From contig QVOM02000115.1 in assembly GCA_003586115.2 (NCBI GenBank), positions 10,516,621 to 10,580,620 on the forward strand: a stretch of 64,000 nucleotides of DNA, given 5' to 3'. Shown in pieces: positions 24,330-35,924 of the stretch; position 1 is the first letter of the stretch; each line of letters begins with the position of its first letter. The stretch comes from Salvator merianae (Eukaryota; Chordata; Lepidosauria; Squamata; Teiidae). The translations under genes and the position numbers were made by a program. The notes below the pieces were generated by a model. The model was not told the DNA's origin. It searched no databases and saw only the letters and a program-made list of their open reading frames with translations.

Positions 24330-26183
24330 CTTTGCTTTCTCTTTCTAAAAACAATACAAAAAAATAAAAACTGAAAATAAATTTATGTATCTCTGATATT
24401 CTTTTTGGTGCTTGAAGAGGGGCTGCTTGTCATTTTCTTCTACAAAATAGGTTGAGGTGGAAAGGAAGGGGAGGAGGTTCAGTCTGTTTCAGCCCCCTTT
24501 TGGAAGATCCCTTCATATGGTTAGTATTTTATATATTGATTATGAGGTGTGCTTGCATGTTCTTTCCGTCCCTTCCAATCATGGCTGTGTGGACTCCAGC
24601 TTCTGGGTCCTTGCAGCCCTTCTCCTGTGCTGTGGTTGGCCAGTTAGAAAAAAAGCACATCACTAAAAGTAGCACCTTATTCCTACCCATACAAATGCAA
24701 TTTATTCCAGATGAGGTGACATAACAATATAGGGGATCAGATTATTGGTCAATATATGTACTGAGACTGAAAAAAATCCACTCTGCAGAAGATCTATACT
24801 TTGGGAGAATATTTAGATGACCTGCCTGGATTGTTAAAAATCAGTGTGATTGCAGAAGACCAGGGAGGGATTGATTATGCAGAAAAATAAAGGAATAGGT
24901 GTCTTCTTATTTATGATATCCCAAAATGCCTGTAACTTCTTTCAAATATTATATGAAGACCCTTTTGCCAGTGTTTGGGCTAACAATTCACCTCAGTGTA
25001 GGAGAAAACAAAACAAAAAACCTGTATTCTGACCTCTAAACATGATGGTTATTTTGCAGAAGATGACACAGAATTAAGTAAAACATAATGGCGTCACACA
25101 GTTCTAATTTTATCAGGGGAAGGATGCTAGAGGCATCTCTTTGTGACATCCTTCAGTTAAAAACAGTCATTATTCAGCAAATAAGAAAAGGAGGAGGCAG
25201 AAAAGAGTTTAACTCTACAGCAAAGCACTCTTCATTAAGAAAAGAAATGGCTAAGCTAATAAGGCAAGTCATTTGGTGTCATGGGGAAAACCACTCACTG
25301 ATGTAAATGTAGTGTGACAGGAACAATAAAGATATGTTGCATATATTGATACACATGAATTGCATAAACAGAATGGCATATCAGTTCAACTTCGACATTT
25401 ACATAGGATGGATAGAATAGGCACAAGGCTTGTTTTTATACAGGAGTGTTGCATTTCTTCTGTAAAAGCACTGCTGTTGCTTGAGCACAAGAGGGCAGAA
25501 TAACACTGCCCTGCCTGATAGCCATTTAGATAAGATGTGGCCTCCTGGTTCAGAAATTACATGTATGTACATTTATGAGATACGGAGCTTCTTTCCAAGT
25601 AAGTGTGCCGGTGTATGTATGCACATGCATAAATATATCTATGTGTATATATGCACATATGTTTGTATCTGACCACTAGGAACAAGCAAAGTAATAATAA
25701 GAAACAGACAGTCTCCTCATCTTTTAATCCCGAGCATCTTTCACATTTCTTCAAAACAAACAAATTTGCAGAATATTTCCATCTTTCTTCAGTCACTGCA
25801 AAAGTGCTTCACTACATTCTTCTGTCACTCTTGGATTTTATAGTTAGGTAATATTACTCTATGTTATAGATTTTGGGAGTTAGGAGGTGGTGTGTGTGCA
25901 CGTGCATGTGTGCGTGTGTGCATGTGTGTGTGTGTGCACACACGGAAGCTTTTTTTTTTCTTAACCATGCAGACTTGGACTTATGCTGAATCCATCCTTC
26001 AATTTATGACGTTTCTCTCTTTCTGCCCTTCATATACATCCAATAAATTACTTTTGTCTCATTTTCCTAGATCATTACCATGTTAGGGATTTTGCAAGTA
26101 AGACTCTTCACCATTACTCTACGACAATAACAAAACTGATCAATCAAACTGAGGTGTTCAAAGCACTAAAGAAAAAAAAGTCT
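24330..26183. other. no recognised gene
   Basis: Unassigned sequence with short TG-rich runs at 25893-25945 and alternating TA/CA near 25610-25665. Confidence 0.4.
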
Positions 26184-26184
26184 G

Positions 26185-26239
<55 letters not shown>
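26184..26239. repeat. (TATC)n microsatellite
   Basis: About 14 uninterrupted units abutting a long fold-back on its right. Confidence 0.95.
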
Positions 26240-26241
<2 letters not shown>

Positions 26242-26530
26242 TCCAGATTACATTTTACTTTTATGTGAAAATTCATAATTAGCCCTCAGAGAATGAGAAA
26301 TCAGCCTCTGAGTGTGCTCTTTTGGGCTCTTTCTATGTTGGGTTTTATTCTGGTTTGCATTCCATACAGACCCTGCTGTAGTCTGCACCAACATGCAGAT
26401 CTCAAGTCCTTACTGCAGGATATAAACCAAAATAAGACCCAGTCCAGATAGAGCCAAAAAACCCACACTCAGAAGCTGATTTCTCACTCTGAGGGTTCAT
26501 TATCAATTTTCAAATATAAAATCTGGAATA
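26240..26530. repeat. large imperfect palindrome around a MITE core
   Basis: The left arm runs from ATTCCAGATT at 26240 through TGAAAATTCATAATTAG, CCCTCAGAGAATGAGAAATC and TTTTATTCTGG. The right arm repeats this order inverted and ends at AATCTGGAAT. Each arm is about 120 bases, with scattered mismatches and small gaps. The centre, CTGCACCAACATGCAGATCT, corresponds to the core of the 48-kb MITE, but the outer 80 or so bases of each arm are not in the other copies. Confidence 0.8.
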
Positions 26531-26759
26531 ACATTTCAATTAATATTATTTCTTCTTCACAAGATGTCTTGCACTCTGTGTGAGGTCACTGAACTACTTT
26601 TAAGAGTTATTGGTTGGCAATTTTCTTTGTCATCTTTTAAAAATATATATAAATATGTGTTTGTGTGTACAAGTAACACATGTAAAGGGCTGATATCAGG
26701 AGTCCAAATAATTCTGCATGTATCAATCTCATAGTCTGGATAAGGAGGACACTAGGAAC

Positions 26760-27640
26760 CTTCATAATCTTCTGGTCCTGCCTTCATCCCTGGTATTTGT
26801 GACATACCTAATCCAAAACCTTTGAGAACCTACTGAAGACATATGTCTTTGTGTGAATGGCTCTCTTCTTAACTCACCAATACACTATAGGTGTGTTCGG
26901 ACTAGAGATTTTTAAAACTGTCTGAATAAAATGAGCAAATAATTCTTGGGTGCATAGAAAAAAGCCTTCCAAACACAGTTACCCATTTATTTGCAGCCTG
27001 TTCCCTTCAACAGACAACCTACCAAGCCTGCAAAGGCTGCTGCTCATTGACTGGCCACTTGGCATGAAATATGCAACTCTTTGCTGAAGCAGTTTCTAAC
27101 TCTTTAACTGCCAGGCGTTTTGAGGTTTTTTTGCAAACAAAATTGTTCTGAAACTCAAGGTTCACTCTCCCCACCCCTCCTTATTATAAGAAGTCCAGTG
27201 TGCTTTTCTAATCTAAAAAAGACAGGATGCGAGTTGTTTTTGCAGATCTGTTTAATAGAGTTCAAATTTCCCGGTGCCAGCAAGAGCTTGCTGGTGCCCC
27301 TCCCTCCCTGTTTGATTGTCTGATGGGTTCCTACAAGGCTGTGATTGGTGGAGGTGCTCCCCCGCTGAGTTCTAAGGTGACCAGAGAGCTCTTTTTTCCC
27401 AGCTGTTGAAGAGTTGCCTCATTACAGGCGTGGAGGTGGGTTAAGGTAAATTTTCTTATTTCCTGTTTGCCCCCCTGTGAAATAGCTAGTCTGAACACAC
27501 CCTATTAGTTAATTGTACAGTTTTAACTATTTTTATTTTTGTTTTTAATATTCATTTTTGTAAACCTCATTGGGATTCTTTAAAAAAAACAAAACAAAAA
27601 AACCCTTAAATAAATGTTTTAAATAAATAAATGAATAATA
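26760..27640 (+). mobile_element. L2-like LINE 3' end, split by a DNA element
   Basis: Segment 26760-26889 reads like the last codons of an L2 LINE (CTACTGAAGACATATGTCTT, giving a LLKTYVF-like motif). Segment 27504-27640 has the matching tail TTTTTGTAAACCTCATTGGG followed by A-rich AAATAAATA repeats. A 614-bp DNA element separates them. Both parts are on the plus strand and join in a sensible order when the insert is ignored. Confidence 0.6.
26890..27503. mobile_element. DNA element with GGTGTGTTCGGACTAG ends
   Basis: The left end GGTGTGTTCGGACTAG and right end CTAGTCTGAACACACCC are near-perfect inverted repeats of 16-17 bases. The 614-bp interior has no transposase. The flanks CTATA and CTATT may be a short duplication, but I cannot fix its length. 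It sits inside an L2 3' end and so inserted later. Confidence 0.8.
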
Positions 27641-27836
27641 TTTTTTCCTCTTTGTTCTAATTGCTTTTTCCCTTGCCAGTGAGGAACAATAAAAGGAAGC
27701 CATTTCTTCTCCCCTCCTTGTGAATTGGTGACACCAGTGAAGAAGTAGGGCTTCTCAAGGACAAGGATGCTTGTGATGGCATCTTGAGAAAGCTCTCACT
27801 TCTACAGCAAAAACCACATTATCCTGCCTCATCATT

Positions 27837-28260
27837 TAGGGTGCCTCCAGATGCGGGATAAAACCTGTGATTTTCCTGAAACTGCATTGGGAATGCCAAA
27901 CATGATCACATCATTCCCAGTATGGTTCTGGGTTAGTGAGATGATAACCTGTAATATTGCTATTATGTGAAATTCACTAATCATGCTGAGTTTTCCATAA
28001 TAGCGATAGATAAGCATCTGCTACCCCATTTTGTTATTTCACTTGGGGCTATCTGTAAGCCAGCTAAGTGTGAAAAAATAACAACAACAACAACAACAGA
28101 TCGACAGGCACTTGGCTGGCTTTTGAGTTGCTACAAGTGGAATTATAATGAAATGAGCTGGCAGACACAAAGTAACCTTGTGATTGCCTCTCATGTCTGG
28201 CAGAGGTGGCAAGAGGAAATTGTGGGCTCTTCTGGAGATCCTGTGATTGTTTGTTGACAA
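27837..28260 (-). mobile_element. possible third copy of the 0.3/61.4-kb element family
   Basis: GTGCCTCCAGATGCGGGATA and GGATAAAACCTGTGATTTTC resemble the reversed end of 61372-61825. Similarity fades inside. An AAC run occupies 28080-28099. Confidence 0.3.
28080..28099. repeat. (AAC)n microsatellite
   Basis: Six to seven AAC units. Confidence 0.9.
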
Positions 28261-28559
28261 TTGGAGTCATGCTTTGTAATGCAGGTTGTTTCCCCCCCCC
28301 ACACACACACAAACTAGCAAAGTTACTGTTGGAAGTCATCATCTTCAAACAGGGCTCTATGAATTACTTTATCTTTCATATATAGTTAACCCTCTGTAAG
28401 CATATTTAACTTTTTTTTTTTTTTAAGAGTCCAAGTCTACCCTGAAACCATAACAGCATTCTTCAGCATTATGAATTAAATTAGTGTTAACTTGTCATGA
28501 GGCTGGAAGATGATTAAAAACAATAACAAAAATATAATGCTATATATTTTTGAAATTAT

Positions 28560-29770
28560 GCTTAAGCTTTTGCAAACTAGTCTTCATCAATTTGCAATCC
28601 AAGAACTGCTAGAAGTGCAAGCTGGTTTTCTAAGAGGCATAGGAACTATAGGAACTAGAGATCAAATCTCCAACATTTGTTAGATTATGGAGAAAGCAAA
28701 GAAATTCCAGAAAAAATGTCTACTTGTCTATTTACAATGCTAAAGCTTTTGATTGTGTGAATCACAACAAACTGTGGCAAATTCTTAGAGATGGGAGTAC
28801 CTTTCTCCTCCTTGATACTGTCTCCTGAAGAACCTGCATGTGGGCAAGATGCAACAGTTTGAACCAAACATGGAAGAATTAATTGGTTCAAGGTTGGGAA
28901 AGGAATACACCAAGCCTCCATATCATCACCCTATTTCCTTAACTTATATGCAGAGTACATCATGTAAAATGCCAGACAGATGTGTCAAAAGCCAGAATTA
29001 AGATTCCTGGGAGAAATAACAACAACCTCAGATACACAGACAATACCACTTTAATGGCAGAAAGTAAAACAGAATTAAGGACCCTCTTGATGAGACTGAA
29101 AGAGGAGACTGCAAAAACGAGCTTGAAGCTCAAAATTAAAAAAGCTATGATCATGGCAACTGGTCCCATCACTTCCTGGAAGATAGACGGGGAAGAAATG
29201 GAAGCAGTGTCAGATTTTATTTTCTTGGGCTCAAAGATCCCTGCAGACAGTGACTGCAGCCATGAAATTAAAAGATGCGTACTTTTTGGGAGGAAAGCTA
29301 TGGGAAACCTGGTCAGCATCTTAGAAAGCAGAGCCAAAGCTATAGTTTTCCCAGCAGGAATGTATGGTTCTGAAAGTTGGACCATTAGGAAGGCTGAGTG
29401 CCAAAGAACTAATGCTTTTCAATTGTGGTGCTAGAGAAGACTTTTGAAAGTCTCTTGGATCAAAGAGATCAGATCAGTCAATACTAAAGGAAATCAAGCC
29501 TGATTATTCACTGGAAGGACAAATACTGAAGCTGAAGCTTAAATACTTTGGCCACATAATGAGGCAGAATTCATTGGAAGAGACTCTGATGCTGGAAAAG
29601 ATTGAAAGCAAAAGGAAAAGGGATTGGCAGAGAAAGAGACAGATAATGTTATGGAAGCAACAAACATGAGATTGGGCAAACTTTTGAAGACAGTGGGGGA
29701 CAGAGAGGCCTGACATGCTGTGATCCATGTGGTCATAAATAATAGGACATGACCAAACAACTGAACAACA
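28560..29770 (+). pseudogene. BovB (RTE-clade) LINE, 5'-truncated
   Basis: This is the 3' half of a BovB non-LTR retrotransposon, which encodes an endonuclease and reverse transcriptase and moves by target-primed reverse transcription. Translated pieces in several frames follow the BovB protein in order: GTRDQI, AKAFDCVNHNKLW (about 28740-28785), NNLRYTDNTTLMAES (about 29023), GPITSWKIDGEE, FIFLGSKIPAD, CSHEIKR and YGSESWTIRKAE (about 29363), then LKYFGHIMRQNSLEETLML. The catalytic YADD box reads YTDN, so the second Asp is lost. One 150-codon frame (28982-29434) covers part of the domain; stops and shifts elsewhere show it is dead. The 3' end runs into GACATGACCAAACAACTGAA and an AAC-like tail, as in BovB. 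The 5' end is truncated near 28560. Confidence 0.93.
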
Positions 29771-29959
29771 ACAAATATTTTTGAAAAAATTAGGGATGTG
29801 AATGGAATTAGAACTTTGAGATTTCTTTTATGAACTCCAGAATTAACATAGACATTGAAACTTTGTAATCTACAGGGCTTCACTCTTTCTAATTACTCCA
29901 ATGCAATTCTTGGCAAAAGAAAAAAATCATCAAAATAGACTGTTCAGGGATAAAGAATA

Positions 29960-29961
<2 letters not shown>

Positions 29962-30054
<93 letters not shown>

Positions 30055-30055
30055 A
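29962..30055. repeat. compound (AT)n (AC)n microsatellite
   Basis: About 20 AT units at 29962-30003, then interrupted ACAT and about 14 AC units. Confidence 0.95.
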
Positions 30056-31129
30056 TCTTTTGGGGAAAGATGTTTCAAAGGGTTCTGAGCTATGGAAAGT
30101 TTTATAGATCAAAACAAAGGTTTGGACCTACGAATGTACTGGTTATGAATAAAGATGACCATATGGGAAGAAGAATCACCCACAAACAGCATCTTTGTCT
30201 TGTCTTAGGCATTTATTCCATTAACCCTTATCCAGTTCCTCACTATGGCAGGATCTGATTCAGCACATTGATAGGGTCACCTGTTTATATGAAAAAGAGA
30301 AATAAGGTTGCATGTAATCAGCATACTGATGACATCACATAGTGAAACTATGTGTGACCTCACTCAACAGCTTTAATGTTAGAAAGAATAAAGACAATCT
30401 CTGAAGCACCTGGTATCACAGGAGCCATAGCTCAAGCCTGAAAAAAGACCAGAAGGTCAATTTCCAGCATCTCTAACTAATCATTATCTCTTGCAGAGAA
30501 GAAAGAAGGACTCTTTCCCAAGAGACAGAATGCCTTGCCAGGGTACATCACTATAATAGTGGATAATTCAGTGCTCTCACCTCTCACTCAGCCATGGGAT
30601 GATTCAACATCAGAGTGACATCTGATGCCATCCCAATGGCTGACTCAGCTTGGAGGGCAACTTTGGTATTCTCACTTCCACAGGAACTGAACACCAATTG
30701 CTTTCCTGTTCCAGACTGAATATGTAGGCTTCTGCAGGCTGTTTGCACCTGCAGAATCATTTGCTGAGCACAGAGGGACAGAACACAGCTTCAATCACTT
30801 GATCATGGCCCTTCCACAACCAAATGGACTGCCATGGATGAATGCTCCATGGATTCCCACAAGAAACTTTATGTGGATGGAAGCTTTGTACTTGGCAACT
30901 TCAAGAGGCCATTAAATAAGTGAAATGTGGACAAGTGATGGTGTGTTAGTTTATGTTATGTAGACTCTTCTGAAATATCCTACTTTGCTTATTTTCAAAA
31001 CTTTATATTCATCATCAGCATTTATTTGTTACAGTCACAAACCCAAAAGGAAAAAAAAAAAAAGTAAGTTAACACGGCATAAAGTGCACAACACTAGTAC
31101 CACTAGTGAAATGAAATGGTGGTCCCTTC
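30056..31129. other. no gene seen
   Basis: Unassigned sequence; no frame or repeat is recognised. Confidence 0.4.
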
Positions 31130-31555
31130 CTCACTTACCCCCCTTGTTCTGTGAATGGGCAGTGCATCCTGCCACAGAATAAGCAAACCATTCCATGCTG
31201 GGACAAGTTCCCAGCCTTCACAGTTTCTGGGAGGCCCTTTTTTGGTGGCACACCATTTCTGGCACCATTTTCAACAGTGCTTCCTGGAATACCACCAAAA
31301 AGAGTTCTCTAGCATATTCTCGTCTACAGGGGCATGGTCTAATTGTGGACCTCTTTAAAGATATCCATAGCAGGACTGGAATATAATGCAATTATGGTGC
31401 CATGCCTCAGTCCACCACTTCATACAATGTGGATAAAGCTTTATAAGGGGGACAGTGCCTGCAGTAGTCAACTACAGTGATAGAGTGCAGACAACAGGCC
31501 CTTAATCCAGAATTTATCCTGGAATAGCAGTAAGAGCAGAAAGAACCTCTTTCTC
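31130..31555. mobile_element. probable DNA element of the GGGCCTTTCTGCA group
   Basis: It carries CTGGGACAAGTTCCCAG (a perfect short palindrome near 31198), GTGGACCTCTTTAAAGATATCC, and a right end CAGTAAGAGCAGAAAGAACC that resembles the family terminus. The left end is eroded. Confidence 0.45.
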
Positions 31556-32397
31556 TTTTGGGGGGGTTGGGTGAGGCCAGTTCCTAGTTAGACATAGAAT
31601 AAGAATTTTAGAAATCCATACAAATGTTCAATACGTAAGGCATGACTGTGGACATCTTGGCTCCCTAAACCTTTGAAATGCCCTACAAAAACAGTATGTG
31701 CATTTCGTCTTGCCCCATAGCACATCAGATGAACTAAAGCAGGAGTGTTTACAGCATATTTTCTCCCATACAAATGACTTCACAGCATAGTTCCATTAAC
31801 CTGAAGACATTTGTGAACATTGTGTTTTTCCTTGCAATACACATTGCATTTTATTTTGTTTTCTGTCAAGAAGAATGCAGTCAGACAACCACGCATGTAT
31901 ACGCTGTAGGCCAGCTTTTCTAACTCACATCAGAGTATCACATTTTGACCACTACTGGAAATATTCTTACCAGCAACAAACACTACATGCAAAACAGATA
32001 CCAGCGACATTCATATTCTAAAATTGTTTAACAGAATCATCTGGTTGAGATTTTACACAGCTACTTCATAGCCTTTACAGCTATTGCCTCTCTCAACTGC
32101 AATTTTACAGAAACAACCTAAGGGCTTGTGGCATATTCTACAAGGTGTTTACATGGAACAACAAATGAACAAATAACTATAAATAATGAATCTGTGTTTT
32201 AATTTGAAATTTCTATTATAACAAATAATACCCGTTCATACCACAGTTATAATTTTTAATTGAATGTCTGACCATTCTTGAAGCATACTTGCAACACTTA
32301 GCAAGCTATAGTACAATAATAGCGCCATGAGCTAATTTGCAAGAGTTTTGAACTCACTTTTAGAACTAGACATATCCTGTGATGAATGAAGAATCTA
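31556..32397. other. no gene seen
   Basis: Unassigned AT-rich sequence. Confidence 0.4.
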
Positions 32398-32926
32398 TGG
32401 GCATTTTTACACTTACTTTACTGGACTACTACAGTAGGACCAGGTCAGCTGGAGTGGTCCTTAAACTAGAGTGGTCCAACTTTCCCAGAACAAGGCCATT
32501 CACATTTGGATGGCTGTTCTAGGACAGCTCATATGAATTTCAGAACCTGCTTTGAGGTCTCCAGTAGCCAGGAATGAAAGTTCCTGGCTTTGGAATGCCC
32601 AGAAGACCTATTTCAGTTCTGCGACAAGGTGTGCTGCTGAAATGGGTTCCTTGTGGAAACTGGACTATGGAGGGGTGTTGCATTTGCACACCTCTGTGGT
32701 TTGGTTTAGCAGCCACTAGTCAGCTGATAGACCTCTTCAAAAAATGTATACTGGTACCATAGACGAGGTAGCCATTTGGGACCACCTAGTCTGGTATACA
32801 CTCTGACAACTGCAGATGGAGCATACTAGTAGTGGGTGGGACCTCCCTTGGACCATACCAAGCTACATAGGGAATTATCCTGGACTCCTTGCTATATCCT
32901 TTTAGTGGTAAATGTGGAAAGATCCT
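32398..32926. mobile_element. non-autonomous DNA element, GGGCATTTTTACACTTA end
   Basis: The left end GGGCATTTTTACACTTAC and the right end GTGGTAAATGTGGAAAGATCCT are inverted versions of each other, 529 bp apart. The interior shares CAGGAATGAAAGTTCCTGGC (a palindrome) and CTGATAGACCTCTTC blocks with the 38.5-kb and 19.1-kb elements. Confidence 0.6.
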
Positions 32927-32944
32927 ATAACATGTTTATGACCA

Positions 32945-33411
32945 AGGGTGCTTCTGCACTTACCACATTAGAACAGATTAATTAGTCTGTTCTAATGTGG
33001 TAATGGAGCATGTAATACTGTCCGCACTGCATGGCCCCAGTGCTTTACCTGTAGCAGACTACCAGCATTAGCATCACAAATGCCAGTAGTCTTGCTGGTC
33101 CTTACCATGGCAGTGGCTGGGAAGCATCCAACTGCTGTCATGGTGACTGGTAGGGCTACGCAGCACACAGGCACAATCAGGCAATCACCCAGGTATAATC
33201 AGTTGATCACACTGGCTCAGTCACCATGCTGCCAGGTGAGTGCGAACGCACTTTACCAGGAGGTGACTATCACCTCCCATTAAGGCTGTGGAGCACAAAT
33301 TAGTGTTCCACAGCTAGTTATGATCGGGAGCAGCTGTAGCCCACTCCTAGCCGCTCAGGCCCCTGCAAGCGTCCCTGACACTTGCAATCACAAAATGCAA
33401 AAAGACTCTCA
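32945..33411. mobile_element. DNA element with terminal stem and CCATGG module
   Basis: It begins GGGTGCTTCTGCACTTACC. Next to the end is a perfect 17-base stem, with arms 32961-32977 and 32986-33002. Then come ACTACCAGCATT/AATGCCAGTAGT inverted blocks and the CCATGGCAGTGGCTGGGAAG/AACTGCTGTCATGG module at 33107-33145. The right end is approximate. Confidence 0.6.
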
Positions 33412-33696
33412 AATACCATATATTTCCTAGGATTCATTTCACAAAAAGTACTGAGTGTGAATATTTAACTTGCTAAAAATGTTCCCTATGTTAATGTTCC
33501 CTGCAGTTATGAAACTGTATTACATATGCTGCACACCATGTTTCCTTCTAAAGACCATGCCATTAGTCTACTAAGCTCCAAGTCTTCTGAAGCTCCTATT
33601 AGATACTCCTCCCTTTGGCAGAAAATTGGAACTGTTTTGAAGTGATGACCTGCTGTCATTGCCTCCTCTCTCCACAACACTCAAAGACATTTCTTC

Positions 33697-33960
33697 TAGA
33701 GATACGTCAAACTGGTTTAAACACAAACTGGTTCAATTTGAACTGGCCATGTTCAACCAGTCTGAGTTTGCATCAAACCATCCCCCGGATTCAGGGAGCA
33801 GTTTGAACTGGTTCATGTTGGACATCATTTTCCCCTTTAAAAAGTGTTTTGAAGAAAAAGGGGGCTTTGTCAGTTGAACAGGTTTGATGCTTGATCAAAC
33901 CTACTGAAAATGGTTTGAATTCAAACTAAACTTCTATTTTACTGTTCATGCACATCTCTA
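33697..33960. repeat. fold-back repeat, TAGAGATGTGCA family
   Basis: The ends TAGAGATACGTCAAACTGG and GTTCATGCACATCTCTA are inverted relatives. The body has TTTAAACACAAACTGGTTC, TTTGAACTGG and TTTGAATTCAAAC blocks in both directions. Confidence 0.75.
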
Positions 33961-34485
33961 TTCCCCCCCACACACTTTACTATTAACCCATCATTTACAA
34001 TAATTTGGGATTGTCTGTATTCCTTCCTCTTGTATGACAGTTGCAGAAACAAGACACCATGTTTCTTTGATGCCCAAGAAATTTCACAGGATGTGGATGC
34101 AAGATCCTCTTTGCATTGAATGACCTTTGGTTTGCCCAGTTTTTATATAATCCATAAAATGTCTACAAGTTGCATCATGCAAAATGTTCAATATAGGATT
34201 TTATCACGGGATCAATTCTGACTGTGAACAAATCTTCTGAACACAGCAATCCTGGGAGAAGGCATAGGGATGAATTATACTCAGTGTATCTCTGCAGAAG
34301 TACGGAGAGAAGAACTAGAAAAAAACAGAGTTAGGAGGGGTTTTTTTTGGGAGGGGGGTTGCCTTTCTCATTTTATTCCTTCTGAAACTGTTCTTGCTCT
34401 CATAAGAATATAAAAGAGAAAAGAAGGAGGGTGTGGATAACTGGGTACCACTTGTGTCAGAAATTCCTTTTCCACAAAAATAGTA

Positions 34486-34487
34486 TT

Positions 34488-34546
<59 letters not shown>
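34486..34546. repeat. (TTTC)n microsatellite at a LINE 3' end
   Basis: About 15 units directly abutting the 3' tail of an antisense L2 copy. On the LINE strand it reads AAAG and could have grown from the tail. Confidence 0.95.
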
Positions 34547-35404
34547 ATTTTTATCCAAAGATTTCAATGTGAGTTGCAACAATAAAAACAGAATGTAAAA
34601 TACACATACTAAAACAGTAATAGTAGCTGAAAGTGTGGAGGGGAAGCTGTTTTCTCAGCCAAAGACCAGGGTAAATAGGTGCATCTTCAGTGCTCTCCTA
34701 AAGACATAAATTGAAGATGCCTGACTCACTTCAGTGGGAAAATTGTTCCATAGTCTTGGGGACACCACTGAAAAAGCCTTATCCCAAGTGCCTATCCCTC
34801 TTGCTACTGAAGATGGTGGTACAACCAGGAAGATCATATCTATCAATCTTAAGACATGGGCAGGTTGATATGGAAGAAGGTATTCTTTTAGGTATTTGGG
34901 GCTCAAGCCATTTAGGGCCTTATAGGTTAAGATTAACACCTTGAATTGGATTCAGGTGTGAATTGGCAGCTAGTGCAGCTCTTTTAAGAGCATAATAATA
35001 TGCATCTGGCCAGACGTTTCAGTCAGCAGTGTTGCTGCTGCATTCTGCGCCAGCTGCAGCTTCTGAATCGTCTTCAAGGACAGACCCATGTAAAGTGCAT
35101 TACAATAATCCAAAATGAAAGTTTCCAAAGCATGGATTACTGTGGCCAGATATCTCTGTCCAGAAGAGATCATGGCTGACAAGCCAGCCATAGCTGGAGG
35201 TAGGCACTCTTGAACACTTCCTTCAAGCATCAGTGCAGAGTCCAAGAGCACCCTCTGATTTTGCACTTGTACTTTCCAGGGAAAAGCAACCCCTTCAAGG
35301 ACCAGATGTCTCCCAACTTCACAGACTCAAACCCTGTGACACACAGCACCTCTGACTTGTCTGGATTCAGTTTCAATGTATTATCAATTAATAGAGGCAA
35401 AGCT
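34547..35404 (-). pseudogene. L2-like LINE, reverse-transcriptase C-terminal part
   Basis: Minus-strand translation gives the end of an L2-type reverse transcriptase in good order. From about 35266 downward: RVLLDSALMLEGSVQ, VIHALETFILDYCNALYMGL, QKLQLAQNAAATLLTETSG. Then 34939-34655 gives LTYKALNGLSPKYLKEYLL, a VPPSSVARGIGTWDKAFSVV stretch, PRLWNNFPTEV and RRALKMHLFTLVFG. A stop follows, then a 3' tail ending in a simple repeat. Two frames (98 and 94 codons) cover most of it, separated by a stop and shift, so it is a dead 5'-truncated copy. These LINEs copy their RNA into DNA at a nicked target. The catalytic YADD region lies upstream and is absent. Confidence 0.88.
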
Positions 35405-35924
35405 TATTTCCAGGATACTTGGGACTTGAAAAATTTGAAGAGGGGTAAGAAAGTTTGTGTATGGATTCATTGAGAGTCTTTTGAATGCAGGGAAAAGTCT
35501 AACATTGACTTCCAGAATATGAAGGAAGTTACAGGGATAAAGGCCAAGGTTATAACCACATGTGGGGAAAAGTTAGTCCTGGGTAACCAAGCAGCATCTC
35601 CGCTACACAGCATCATTCACATTATGCCTTTAACCCCTCGTAGGGATCTGAAACGACACAATTAAAACTCTGAGAGCGTGTTTACAGCATGGAGCACAAT
35701 GGGATGTTGTGTGCCACAAATTAAGTGCATTGGGTGAGACAGATATTTGTGGTTTGGCAGCTAGTTGTTGTAGTAACCCCAAGGAACAGGTTCAGAAGAG
35801 AGAGGAAGTGAACAAAGCACAAGAACAGAAAAATGACAGCACAAGGTCATGAGGGTGCTCTGTTAGGGTCACGAACCAGAACAAGTGGATGGGCAAAAAG
35901 AAGTGATTCCATTTACTCTCCATG
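35405..35924. other. no gene seen
   Basis: Between an L2 copy and a CR1 3' end, both antisense. No recognisable content. Confidence 0.4.

Noticed and set aside
26184..26239. CRISPR-like array (regular tetramer repeats)
   Set aside because: It is a simple TATC microsatellite without spacers in a vertebrate-type sequence.
28960..29385. 141-codon minus-strand frame
   Set aside because: It is the shadow of the BovB reverse transcriptase on the opposite strand.
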